NCBI GenBank assembly: GCA_041743085.1
Contig: JBGTNL010000010.1
Location: forward strand, 1-64,000
Length of the DNA: 64,000 nucleotides
Direction: 5' to 3'
Origin: JAFMPW01 sp041743085
GTDB lineage: Bacteria; Bacteroidota; Bacteroidia; Flavobacteriales; Flavobacteriaceae
Under the pieces are notes generated by a model. The model was not told the DNA's origin. It did no database searches and saw only the letters and a program-made list of their open reading frames with translations. The translations under genes and the position numbers were made by a program. Within the stretch, counting starts at the first letter, position 1, and each line of letters opens with the position of its first letter. This document shows, one piece after another, positions 9,068 to 17,821 of this stretch.

Positions 9068-11386
9068 TTGACCGTAAACAAAACACATTTAAATATCCTG
9101 ACCCTGCTACTTTTTGGGTTGCTCACTTCCTGCAGTGTGGGCAGATTCATTCCGGAAGGTGAAGTACTTTATGATGGTGCCGAAATTACCACCACTTCGG
9201 AAGAAGGTGTTAAAGACATCAAAAAAATAAAACAGGAGTTAGAGACCCTGCTGCGCCCTCAACCCAATTCCAAAATCCTGGGCATGCGCCTTGGTCTATA
9301 TTACCATTATAAGGCACAGCGTGAAAAACCGGGCTTCCTGAATAAATGGTTTAACAAAAAATTCGGGGAAGAACCTGTATATCTGTCCGACGCAAACCCG
9401 GAACGCGTGGAAGAACTGATACGGAACCGCCTGGACAATCGCGGATTTTTTTACGGTCGGGTAAATTCGAGTATTGCCAGAACCCGCAAATACGCCAGCC
9501 TAACCTATGCTGCTGAATTGCCCAAACCATATGTCATTGAAAGTTTTCAATTAGACAAAGATTCCCTTCCCATCTACAACGAAATTGAACAATTGCTGCC
9601 AGAGACCGCAATGAAAAAGGGCAATCGCTTTGATCTGGGATTAATGAAGTTAGAACGGGAACGGATAGATCATGAATTAAAACAGCGTGGATATTACAAT
9701 TTTAATCCTGATTTCCTGATTTTTGAGGCTGACACCAATCGTTATGATAACAAAAAGCTCGACCTTTTTCTACGTTTGAAGAAAAGTGTTCCTTTAAAAT
9801 TCGTGATACCTTACGCCATAGATTCCATAACCGTATATCCAAATTATGCCATAGAAAGCGACAGTGTTAAAGCAGCTGAACCGATTCTGGTGGATGACAT
9901 TTATTTTATCCAAAAGGAGGAGTTCTTTAAACCGGAACAATTGGAACCCTATATTTTGTTTGAAAAAGGACAAAAATACAATGCAGAAACTGCACGTTTA
10001 ACAAGTAACCGTTTAGCCGACTTGGGAACTTATAAATTTGTGAACATCCGGTTCAACGAAATAGATACTGCAGCAACAGTTGAGCACAGGGGGTTCCTGG
10101 ATGCTGATATCTTTCTTTCGCCCCTTAACAAAAGGTCATTGCGTGCAGAGTTACAGGCCGTAACCAAATCCAACGGTTTTGCGGGGCCCGGAATTTCACT
10201 GACCTATTCCAACAGGAATCTGTTTAAGGGAGGCGAAACACTGAGTATCGTTGGGGACTTTTCCTATGAAACACAACTTTCGGGAGGAAAAGACGCGGGT
10301 CTCAGTAGCATTGCAGCCGGCATTAAAACCCATTTGATACTTCCCAGACTCGTTCCGTTTTCCCCTGAGCGTTTTAGGTACGCCGTACCCAAAACTAAAA
10401 TTAGTTTAGGAGCGGATATCCTAAAAAGAAGTAAGCTGTACACGCTCTCCTCACTTAACACCTCTTTCGGTTATACATGGAACGCCAACAGGTTTGTGTA
10501 CCACGAACTCAACCCGATCAGTCTCAACTATGTGAATCTATCCAACACCACGGAGGAGTTTGAAGCTATCCTTGATAAAAATCCGTTTCTCCGACGCAGT
10601 TTTGAACAGCAATTTATTGCAGGTCTTAACTATACCTTTACCTATAATGAATTGGTTGATGTTAGTAAATCACATCCTATATATGTATCCACAAGTTTGG
10701 ATGTTGCGGGCAATGCCCTAAATCTCTTTAGTGGTGGCAAGGGTACCATCTTTGGCTTGGAATATGCCCAGTATGCAAAGGCGGATATTGATTTTCGGTA
10801 TTATCTCAAATGGGGAAAAGAACAGGCATTGGTGACCCGTCTGTTTGCCGGATGGGGCATCCCGTATGGGAACTCCTCCACCCTTCCCTTTGTAAAACAG
10901 TATTTTTCGGGCGGCCCATATAGTGTCCGCGCATTTAAGATCAGATCTCTGGGACCGGGCACCTTTGGTTCTGAAGGAGATAATACCACTTCTTTCTTTG
11001 ACCAATCGGGAAATCTTAGGTTGGAAGGAAATTTGGAGTACCGTTTTCCCATATGGTCCTATCTTAAAGGAGCCTTTTTTGCGGATGCAGGAAATGTCTG
11101 GTTGACAAACACCTTGGAAATTTCTGAAGATGAACCTATTGAAGGCAGGGAATTCAACGAAGAACTACAAGCCAAGGGGAAATTTGGCAGTGATTGGATA
11201 AAGGAATTAGGCATCGGCCTTGGTTTTGGGCTGAGAGTGGATATTCAAAGCTTTGTAATCCGCTTGGATCTCGCCTCTCCGCTGCAGGTTCCCTATTTAC
11301 CGGAAGGGGAGCGGATCAGAACACCTTTCTTCGATGGTGGAAGCGATAATCTCATCTTTAATTTTGCGATCGGCTATCCTTTTTAG
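9068..11386 (+). CDS. tamL: TamL, lipidated BamA/TamA-family outer-membrane protein
   Basis: A 772-aa Omp85-superfamily protein. The N-terminus has a lipoprotein signal with lipobox LLTSC (Cys22), followed by POTRA-like domains (about residues 40-330) and a beta-barrel ending in the aromatic terminus AIGYPF. GGPYSVRAFKIRSLGPG carries the conserved Omp85 loop-6 R-x-F/Y-like motif. A lipid-anchored TamA homologue next to TamB defines TamL in Bacteroidota. The start must be TTG: an in-frame TAA ends at the base just before it, and there is no ATG before the signal peptide. It partners TamB in inserting or moving material to the outer membrane. Confidence 0.92.
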   Translation: MTVNKTHLNILTLLLFGLLTSCSVGRFIPEGEVLYDGAEITTTSEEGVKDIKKIKQELETLLRPQPNSKILGMRLGLYYHYKAQREKPGFLNKWFNKKFGEEPVYLSDANPERVEELIRNRLDNRGFFYGRVNSSIARTRKYASLTYAAELPKPYVIESFQLDKDSLPIYNEIEQLLPETAMKKGNRFDLGLMKLERERIDHELKQRGYYNFNPDFLIFEADTNRYDNKKLDLFLRLKKSVPLKFVIPYAIDSITVYPNYAIESDSVKAAEPILVDDIYFIQKEEFFKPEQLEPYILFEKGQKYNAETARLTSNRLADLGTYKFVNIRFNEIDTAATVEHRGFLDADIFLSPLNKRSLRAELQAVTKSNGFAGPGISLTYSNRNLFKGGETLSIVGDFSYETQLSGGKDAGLSSIAAGIKTHLILPRLVPFSPERFRYAVPKTKISLGADILKRSKLYTLSSLNTSFGYTWNANRFVYHELNPISLNYVNLSNTTEEFEAILDKNPFLRRSFEQQFIAGLNYTFTYNELVDVSKSHPIYVSTSLDVAGNALNLFSGGKGTIFGLEYAQYAKADIDFRYYLKWGKEQALVTRLFAGWGIPYGNSSTLPFVKQYFSGGPYSVRAFKIRSLGPGTFGSEGDNTTSFFDQSGNLRLEGNLEYRFPIWSYLKGAFFADAGNVWLTNTLEISEDEPIEGREFNEELQAKGKFGSDWIKELGIGLGFGLRVDIQSFVIRLDLASPLQVPYLPEGERIRTPFFDGGSDNLIFNFAIGYPF

Positions 11387-11558
11387 CGGGGCATAAAAAT
11401 ACGCGGCACTATAATTTTGTGATAGTGAATTTCAATTGAGAAAAACATATTTTCTTCGACAATGTTTTGCGTAAAAAAGTCAATTCCCTGCATAGACATT
11501 TCATACTTCGAACACAGTATAATAGGTAACAATAATATTAAAGATCGATATTGTGAAA

Positions 11559-11760
11559 GCCCATAACGGGCATTAAATTAACTAAACTAACATCGGCTAA
11601 AGACCGATGGTCTGGATTTCGACTGAGGTCGGCTAAAGTCCAAACACCAGCTTATCGCCGTACGCATTTCGCAATACGCTTTTTTTACGTTAGGCGTATG
11701 GCGCAAAGCAAAGCGCAAAAATTAAAAACTAAAGTCTTCGCCTAAAGGCGAGGGATTTTC
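11559..11760. repeat. Hairpin-rich intergenic cluster with TAAA-loop stems
   Basis: At least four short stem-loops lie in 200 bp: GCCC-ATAAC-GGGC (11559-11571), CATCGG/CCGATG around CTAAAGA (11591-11609), GGACTTTAGCC-type pairing at 11625-11640, and AAAGTCT followed by TCGCC-TAAA-GGCGA (11731-11751). The last matches the hairpin of the dispersed repeat in flank and loop but not in stem bases. There is no coding potential. Arrays of small hairpins like this are typical of REP elements or relics of IS200/IS605 ends. The origin is inferred. Confidence 0.5.
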
Positions 11761-11938
11761 CCCCGGAATGATACATTAATGGCCAAAATCTACCCTTATC
11801 CCACTGCGGTAAATGTTAACAAAATTACCATCAGAAAAAGGTTTGTTAAGGAATTAAAACCCTGGATGAAAAAAGGTGCTACGCCATTTATACCATTTAC
11901 AATAAAATGGAGTCTTAATAAGGTTCGCGACCGAAAAC

Positions 11939-11964
11939 AAAAAAACCGGTCCAAAAAGACCGGT
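11939..11964 (-). terminator. Rho-independent terminator of the AraC gene
   Basis: Read on the minus strand, GACCGGT and ACCGGTC form a 7-bp stem around a T-rich loop, followed by seven T. It lies 26 bp beyond the stop codon of the 11990-13018 regulator. Confidence 0.85.
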
Positions 11965-11989
11965 CATTTCTATTTCAAATATGATATCA

Positions 11990-13018
11990 TCAGGCAGTTG
12001 CAGCGACTTTGCTTTGCTGATTTTTGTATTGCTTGGGACTACAATTATACTTTTTCTTAAAAATTTTAGAAAAATAACTTCTACTTGTAAATCCAACACT
12101 GTAAACCACCTCTGAGATATTTAAATCGGTATTCTTGATGAGATCTTCGGATTTCCGTACCCGTACATCACGTATGTGATCTGTTACCGTTGTTCCATGC
12201 ATCAGTTTAAAACCCTCTTGCAGCTTAGAGGGCGAAAGACCGGATTTACGACTCAGTTGCTTCAGGCATAGCTGGGTTTCCGGATAATTGTTTATGAACT
12301 CGGAAACCTCTTTTACGGAGTCCATTTCCTTCACGGTAAGGGAACCGGAGTAGTTCTTACCTTTTTCCTTGTCATCGGAATGTTGTTGAATTTCGAGAGC
12401 CAGTATCATGTGGACCAATCCCTCTATGAGCAGATTTCTAACTATACCCTCTTGCTTAATGGCATTGAGTTCCTGAACTTTTTCTGCAATCTTTAAGTTA
12501 TGCGAACCGATATAAACAAAATTTTCAAAAATACCGGTTTTAACAAAGGTATTACGAAGTTTGTGCTTTAATCCTGTTTTTTCAAAAGCATTTGCACTAT
12601 TTGAAGTTTGAACGGTTATTAAAGTGGTCTTTAGCCGCTCCTCTTTATCAAAATAGAGGACATTTTCTTCTCCGGGCTTACCGGTCAAAATACCTGTTTG
12701 GAAACTCTCCAATATTCGCTTCTCACTGTCAGAACCGAAACTGTGACCCATTCTGCCTTTGGAACAATAGGCAAAGAAAAGTGGATTCTTATCAGAATTC
12801 TTAATGGCAAGTACCAGGTTTTCTCTGAAGATCATATCAAATTCAAGATAGGAAATGCCGCCTTTGAACGAAATACCGCGGATTTTTCCGTTACCCACGT
12901 CATTATTAACTTCAAGGATATGTTCCTCTGACTTTACAGCCAGATCTCCGCCGAAACTTTTTTGTAGCTGTTCGAACATCAATGCTATAATGGTTGTCTT
13001 TATCTGTGTAGTTCTCAT
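11990..13018 (-). CDS. AraC family transcriptional regulator
   Basis: A 342-aa regulator. The C-terminal 90 residues hold two helix-turn-helix units: LKQLSRKSGLSPSKLQEGF, then the AraC signature ISEVVYSVGFTSRSYFSKIF ending in KYNCSPKQYK. The N-terminal 230 residues form a ligand- or dimer-type domain I cannot assign to a named effector. It contains FEKTGLKHKLRNTFVK and a strand-rich first half. It is the last gene of a minus-strand group with two tiny ORFs, one encoding an lmo0937-type membrane protein, and is followed by a strong terminator. It plausibly controls that group. Confidence 0.88.
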   Translation of the reverse strand: MRTTQIKTTIIALMFEQLQKSFGGDLAVKSEEHILEVNNDVGNGKIRGISFKGGISYLEFDMIFRENLVLAIKNSDKNPLFFAYCSKGRMGHSFGSDSEKRILESFQTGILTGKPGEENVLYFDKEERLKTTLITVQTSNSANAFEKTGLKHKLRNTFVKTGIFENFVYIGSHNLKIAEKVQELNAIKQEGIVRNLLIEGLVHMILALEIQQHSDDKEKGKNYSGSLTVKEMDSVKEVSEFINNYPETQLCLKQLSRKSGLSPSKLQEGFKLMHGTTVTDHIRDVRVRKSEDLIKNTDLNISEVVYSVGFTSRSYFSKIFKKKYNCSPKQYKNQQSKVAATA

Positions 13019-13048
13019 TTCTGTTGTTTTTAAAGCTAATGCTGTTAA

Positions 13049-13195
13049 TCAATTGTCCCGAATTACCTTTATAATTGCAGCGATTACCGCAGCCAACAAT
13101 AAAAGATGTATTATTATTCCTATTCCGATAACAAAAAAACCTATTGCCCAACCAACCAAGCACAAAGCGATTATGGCATATAGGAATTTTGCCAT
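13049..13195 (-). CDS. lmo0937-family small membrane protein
   Basis: A 48-aa protein from the ATG at 13195 (MAKFLYAIIALCLVGWAIGF). An earlier in-frame ATG at 13231 would add 12 polar residues not seen in this family. Two hydrophobic helices are separated by a Gly-rich turn, with a short basic end (KVIRDN). The size and the pattern LVGWAIGFF followed by IHLLLLAAVIAAII match the lmo0937 family, which is common in Flavobacteriaceae next to stress genes and has no known function. It lies 30 bp upstream of the AraC gene on the same strand. Confidence 0.8.
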   Translation of the reverse strand: MAKFLYAIIALCLVGWAIGFFVIGIGIIIHLLLLAAVIAAIIKVIRDN

Positions 13196-13230
13196 TATGG
13201 AATGGTTTAATTTATTGGTTTGTGATATCA

Positions 13231-13413
13231 TTAGTGCTCTCGAAAGGATGTTATTTCCTGACTCGTCATTCCTAAGATAAAATTGTCAATTGTTGCCCGT
13301 TTTTTCTCGCGTTGGCTGCCTGGTCCTGGCTTACTTTTTCCCGCATGAAGCTGTAAGATCGATTCAGCTTTTCTTTTGATCGATTTAATACTGCGTTTTA
13401 TCGATTTTAACAT
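13231..13413 (-). CDS. Small basic hypothetical protein, 60 aa
   Basis: From the ATG at 13413 the frame encodes a Lys/Arg-rich peptide (MLKSIKRSIKSIKRKAESIL, then GKSKPGPGSQREKKR). I recognise no family. Its stop overlaps the upstream ATG at 13231 as TAATG (13229-13233), an arrangement compatible with coupled translation into the lmo0937-type gene. A perfect inverted repeat lies immediately upstream (13417-13440). The low-complexity basic N-terminus means it could be chance. The location and the upstream palindrome argue mildly for a real gene. Confidence 0.4.
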   Translation of the reverse strand: MLKSIKRSIKSIKRKAESILQLHAGKSKPGPGSQREKKRATIDNFILGMTSQEITSFREH

Positions 13414-13416
13414 TGC

Positions 13417-13440
13417 GGAATACATATATTTTTGTATTCC
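13417..13440. promoter_or_regulatory. Perfect palindrome, candidate operator
   Basis: GGAATACA, eight spacer bases, then TGTATTCC form a perfect 8-bp inverted repeat directly upstream of the small-protein/lmo0937/AraC group. The geometry fits a dimeric regulator site. Which protein binds is unknown, and autoregulation by the AraC protein is a guess. Confidence 0.45.
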
Positions 13441-13725
13441 CTAAAGGTCGTACCGAAATCACCTTTCTCGTTTACACAATTACCCTATTCTGTTATAGAA
13501 TTTTTGGGTTTGGCTCCAAAATGATCCTAAAATATTCTTAGATACAGGAAAAAGACCTGTGCGGCCAGGAAACTATTGGCCCTGTTACGCCAAGAAGGAT
13601 AAAAAACCAGATCCCGGAAGCCATTCAAAATTTCAAACATGAAATTTTGGTCTTGTGAAAAATTTAATACAGGGTTTTGAAATGTGGGTTTTCCTGAATC
13701 ACAGATGATCACGGGTATTTTGATT
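13441..13725. other. Intergenic region downstream of the histidine kinase
   Basis: No gene is visible. A hairpin at 13626-13649 (CAAAATTTCA, four-base loop, TGAAATTTTG) could stabilise or end the kinase transcript, but it has no clean T run. Confidence 0.4.
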
Positions 13726-16323
13726 TCAGTGGACTTCCGGCAGATATATGACAAAAGCTGCGCCTTTACCTACTTCACTGGTAGCGTAGATATAGCCGTG
13801 GTGATTCTCGACTATCTTTTTACATATGGCCAGGCCTATACCCGTACCGGAGAATTCAGCACGTTGGTGCAGGCGCTGGAATACTTCGAAGATTTTCTCG
13901 GCATATTCAGGTGAAAATCCAATCCCGTTATCAATAAGGGAGATTTTCTGGTAGTATTTTTCAGCTTTTGTAAAGGGTCCTGTGATTTGATTTCGGTGCA
14001 CCCTTTCTGCCCTTACGACAATTTTTGAAACTGTGGTTGTGTTTCTGTACTTTAGGGCATTCGAAATGAGGTTTCCAAAAAGTTGTTCCATCTGAAATGC
14101 AACACCCTGGATAGTTGGCAAATTTTCAGATTCTATTTTGGCGCCAACTTCCTTAATTTCTTCGGCAAAATCTTCCTTCACTTTGTTAACAACCACATTC
14201 ATGTTTACTTCCTCAAAATCCTGGTGCGTCCGGTCAATCCCTGAATAGGTCAGTAGATTTTGGATCAACGATTGCATCCGTGCCGCTGCATTTTCTATTT
14301 TAGCAAAATAGTCCCGCCCTTCTTGAGATAGCTTTTTATTATCTGCATCGACAATACGCGAGATAAACATCTGAATTTTACGGAGTGGTTCCTGAAGATC
14401 ATGGCTGGCAACCCGGTTAAATGACTCAAGTTCTGCATTAGTGCGATTCAGTTCCAGGTTGCGGGCGCGCAGGTCTTCCTCGGTCTTAACATTATCGGTA
14501 ATATCCTGAACCACTCCAACGGAGACCGGCCTGCCATTTTTGTGAAAATACCGCCCATTTAAATGCAGGTGCTTAATTTCCCCGGTTTTAGATATAATTC
14601 TATATCCATCTACCCTGGACTGTCCCTTTTCGGTTGTTTCCCTTCCTAACCTATCATAGATCTCCAGGTCTTCCGGATGCACAAATTGACGGTACTGATT
14701 ATAGGAAACCTCAAAAGAATTGGGCTTATGCCCCAATATTTTATAAAAGTTATCGGAAATCTGAGCACTCCCGTCGTCGAGATACCAGATATAGCTGCCA
14801 ATACTGGCTACACTCTCCGCATCTTTAAATATGGAATTCTGTATTTGCAGTTGTTCGTTCAGCTGTTGTAATTTCTCCAACGTATTTTTTTCAGACGAAA
14901 TATCCCGGGAGGTTACCGTGACACTATTTCCCGACCTTATAGCCGTCCCGTGAAACCATGATTTTTTTCGGTCCTTTACATAACTGGTCTCATAATCCAC
15001 CTTTATATTTTCCACGAAGCATCTCACCATTTTTTCAAATACCCCTGACTTAAAAATAGTTGGGTTTACTTCAGAAACTTTCTTCCCGATCATAAGGGCA
15101 GGATGATCTCCGGAAATTCCCTCCATCCGGTCGTTCACAAACAGGTATTCAAAATCAACTATATTTCCGGCCTTATCATTAATGGGTTTAAAAGACATGA
15201 TGACATTATCCGTACTTCGCAATATCCCCTCAAGAAATGCCTCGGTATCCTTTAGTTCCTGATTGTTTTTTAGCAATTCCTCATTTAACAACCGCAATTT
15301 TTCTGCGGCCTCCTCCCGCTCCGTAAAGTTTCTTATGGTAACCATTATTCCCCTGCCCATAGGGCTTACAATTGATTGAAACCACATTTTTTCCCCGTGC
15401 AGGATAACCTGGCGGTCAAATTGTACTTGTTGCTGTTCATTAAATGTCCCGATCATTTTTTCCAATTCCCCGTTGAGAAGTAAAAAGGGAAACACCTCTG
15501 ATACCGATTTGCCGACAATTTCATCCGGCTCAAGGCCTAAATAATCCCTGTTGCACTCATTGGCGAATACAATCCTGAAATCGGCCAGCTCCCCCGAAGC
15601 ATTATAAATTGGTTCATAGTAGTTTACTATATTATCGGTAGTTCGCAGCAGGCTTTGCAGAAAGGCTTCGGAAGTTTTGATGCGCTGCTTGTTCTGATAA
15701 ATTTTAATAAATGATAACACAAAAACACCCAGGGCAAAGAGGGCAATTATCAGTGAAATCAACGGAGTGAAATAACTTCGCGAATCATACTCTTTTTTCC
15801 GCTCCACCATTAACCGTTGTTCTTCCAGAATCATATTGTTTTTTATCTCCCTTATTTCTTCCAGGGTTTCCGAGATTTTGAGTAACTTCTTTCTGGTACT
15901 TTCCGGAATTACCGTTTCATTGGGAATGGATTCATCCATATCCATAAGAGCGATATACAAAGTGTCCTGCAATTTTTTTACAGTGGCCAGCCTCGATTTT
16001 TGCACCGGATGGCTGCTTACGAGTTCTTCCAAGGTTTTAAATGAGATGTCGCTCGCCAGTTTATGATCTTTCCAGGAAGATTCCGAGATCCTTTTCTTTA
16101 AGAGGACTGCCCTGAATTCCTCCGATTCCATTCTAATGTAGTGGGAGAAAAGATTCCCTATGGCCATATCTACTTCAAGGGTATGTGCCACCCTATCCGC
16201 AGAAGCCTGGAGCATTTTGATCTGCTTAAAAGTAATACTCGCCGTAAGTAAAAGAATGGCCACGGCAATGATAAGAAGTATTACGTAAATTTTTGAAGAA
16301 GATGAAACGCGGCTGAAATCCAT
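13726..16323 (-). CDS. Membrane PAS-domain sensor histidine kinase
   Basis: An 865-aa hybrid-less sensor kinase. Helix 1 (about residues 12-30) and helix 2 (about 187-206) flank a helical periplasmic domain of CHASE3 type. Three PAS regions follow (about 216-340, 360-480 and 500-615). The HisKA domain has the phosphorylatable His at about 641 in VASHDLQEPLRKI, which is the phytochrome-kinase style. The ATPase domain shows NLISNALKYRN, DNGIGF and GTGIGLAIC. No receiver is fused. It sits 6 bp downstream of a single-domain response regulator, so the two are probably a cognate pair. The signal is unknown. Confidence 0.92.
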   Translation of the reverse strand: MDFSRVSSSSKIYVILLIIAVAILLLTASITFKQIKMLQASADRVAHTLEVDMAIGNLFSHYIRMESEEFRAVLLKKRISESSWKDHKLASDISFKTLEELVSSHPVQKSRLATVKKLQDTLYIALMDMDESIPNETVIPESTRKKLLKISETLEEIREIKNNMILEEQRLMVERKKEYDSRSYFTPLISLIIALFALGVFVLSFIKIYQNKQRIKTSEAFLQSLLRTTDNIVNYYEPIYNASGELADFRIVFANECNRDYLGLEPDEIVGKSVSEVFPFLLLNGELEKMIGTFNEQQQVQFDRQVILHGEKMWFQSIVSPMGRGIMVTIRNFTEREEAAEKLRLLNEELLKNNQELKDTEAFLEGILRSTDNVIMSFKPINDKAGNIVDFEYLFVNDRMEGISGDHPALMIGKKVSEVNPTIFKSGVFEKMVRCFVENIKVDYETSYVKDRKKSWFHGTAIRSGNSVTVTSRDISSEKNTLEKLQQLNEQLQIQNSIFKDAESVASIGSYIWYLDDGSAQISDNFYKILGHKPNSFEVSYNQYRQFVHPEDLEIYDRLGRETTEKGQSRVDGYRIISKTGEIKHLHLNGRYFHKNGRPVSVGVVQDITDNVKTEEDLRARNLELNRTNAELESFNRVASHDLQEPLRKIQMFISRIVDADNKKLSQEGRDYFAKIENAAARMQSLIQNLLTYSGIDRTHQDFEEVNMNVVVNKVKEDFAEEIKEVGAKIESENLPTIQGVAFQMEQLFGNLISNALKYRNTTTVSKIVVRAERVHRNQITGPFTKAEKYYQKISLIDNGIGFSPEYAEKIFEVFQRLHQRAEFSGTGIGLAICKKIVENHHGYIYATSEVGKGAAFVIYLPEVH

Positions 16324-16329
16324 AAATCA

Positions 16330-16797
16330 TTAAATCCGGAACAGGAAATTGTCCCTGTTGAGATTACCGGTGTGGTACTGCCATTTAATTTGCAGAACTT
16401 TCTCCACAACCTGTCGTAATTTACGAAAGTTATTGGGTTTGTTTATATAAATATTTGCTCCGCTCACAAAGGTTTCTTCAATATCCCTTTCAGAAGAAGA
16501 GGTGGAATAGATGGCAATTGACAAGTCGCTAAGGTCAGGGTTGGCGCGTATTTCCCGGAGGCATTGCATGCCGTTCTTAATAGGCATGTTCAGATCCAAA
16601 AAAATTAGGTTGGGCAAGATTACATTAGGCAATAAGAGGTAATCCATCAGTTCCTGCCCATTAACGAAAAGGGATAGTTTTGTTTTGAGCTGTATTTCCT
16701 CTATTGCCTCCTTAAAAAGAATTCTGTCATCCTCATCGTCGTCAGCGAGAGCGATATTAAGTATTTGGGTACTCCTGGTGGATAGATTGACATTCAT
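16330..16797 (-). CDS. Single-domain CheY-like response regulator
   Basis: 155 aa consisting of a receiver domain only. Acidic pocket DDDEDD (about residues 19-24), phospho-acceptor Asp in NLIFLDLNMPIKNG, conserved Ser/Thr in IYSTSSSERD and Lys in INKPNNF are all present. The Rcp1-like type often pairs with phytochrome-style kinases, which suits the kinase encoded 6 bp downstream. The start codon overlaps the stop of the upstream AraC-type gene as TAATG (16795-16799), so translation is probably coupled. There is no output domain, so it must act through another protein or as a phosphate sink. Confidence 0.92.
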   Translation of the reverse strand: MNVNLSTRSTQILNIALADDDEDDRILFKEAIEEIQLKTKLSLFVNGQELMDYLLLPNVILPNLIFLDLNMPIKNGMQCLREIRANPDLSDLSIAIYSTSSSERDIEETFVSGANIYINKPNNFRKLRQVVEKVLQIKWQYHTGNLNRDNFLFRI

Positions 16798-17354
16798 TAT
16801 AATCTCAGGCTCTTTTCTTTTCGCTTTTCCAAAATATTCTGGAAAGCAGTCGGGGTAAGACCGGTGGTCTTTTTAAACTGGCCAGATAAATGAGCCACAC
16901 TGCTGTAATCCAATTTATAGGCGATTTCGGTCAGTGTAAGATTCGTATTCGCCATAAGTTCCTTGGCATGATCCACTTTTCTCAGTATGATAAAATTTTC
17001 TATGGAAGTATAAGTTGCCTCGGAAAAGAGGGAGGATAAATAGGTATATGAGTAGTTCATTTTATCCGCCAGATACGAGGAAATTTTTTGCAACCGGGCC
17101 TGGTCATCTTTCAACATTTCATCTATAGCGTTCTTTATACGCTGTACCAGGGCAGTTTTTTGATCCGCTATGATCTCAATGCCATATTTTCGCAGGGCAA
17201 GAGCCAGGGCTTCTTTTTGCCCCGTACTCAACTTATCCTTGATCTCAACCTCCCCCATACCATTCAGGACATACGATATTCCATGCGCATCTAATTGCTC
17301 CTTCAAAACAGCTTTACAAATGAAATTAAAATCATATTTAACAAAAAGTGTCAT
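16797..17354 (-). CDS. AraC-type helix-turn-helix regulator, short form
   Basis: 185 aa from the ATG at 17354. The frame stays open upstream to 17540, but MTLFVKYDF is where the conserved part begins: a short N-terminal domain (SYVLNGMGEVEI, then QKEALALALRKYGIEII) shared by many Bacteroidota AraC proteins. The C-terminal domain has the HTH pair ISSYLADKMNYSYTYLSSLF and LTEIAYKLDYSSVAHLSGQF, then TTGLTPTAF. It is the first gene of the operon with the response regulator and kinase, to which it is translationally linked by TAATG. It may be the DNA-binding output of that system. Confidence 0.87.
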   Translation of the reverse strand: MTLFVKYDFNFICKAVLKEQLDAHGISYVLNGMGEVEIKDKLSTGQKEALALALRKYGIEIIADQKTALVQRIKNAIDEMLKDDQARLQKISSYLADKMNYSYTYLSSLFSEATYTSIENFIILRKVDHAKELMANTNLTLTEIAYKLDYSSVAHLSGQFKKTTGLTPTAFQNILEKRKEKSLRL

Positions 17355-17821
17355 CAGTCCCAGCTCTATTTTTTGAAGTTTGATTAAACCGGACGAAAGA
17401 TATGTGATTTTTTTTAAAAAACTACACCCGCCCTCTGGGCAAACATAGTGTTTCTTTGACACTTTTGAGACAAATGATAACACTATTCGGCCTTGATAAA
17501 TAGAAAAGTCTTTTAAATTAATGGTGCTATGAAAGCCCATAACCTACCTACGTCAGGCAGGTGGGCAGTAATTAAAGAATGGTCAATACCAACCTACATA
17601 AACAAGGGAAATGGGATGGCTGGTAAATTTTATATAGATGAAAGGAACCTATTTATTTATTTTTTGCTCTAAAACCAAGTATTCTTGCGGATAACACTAT
17701 GCCTAAACCCATTATAACTATTCGCGGATACCCTGGAGGTTGCAATTTTGTTTAAACAGGTTTGTTAAACATGGAAATACAGTCATTCATCTGGCGATCC
17801 TTTCAACAACACCCCCTAACT
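17355..17821. other. Intergenic region upstream of the AraC/CheY/HK operon
   Basis: No gene is supported here. The frame of the AraC gene is open into this region by chance. An imperfect CCTACCTACGTCAGGCAGGTGGG palindrome at about 17546-17568 resembles the CCTGCC/GGCAGG hairpins of the dispersed repeat. Confidence 0.4.

Noticed and set aside
11779..12060. 93-aa plus-strand frame downstream of the hairpin cluster
   Set aside because: It overlaps the terminator and the end of the AraC gene on the opposite strand. Lys-rich low-complexity product.
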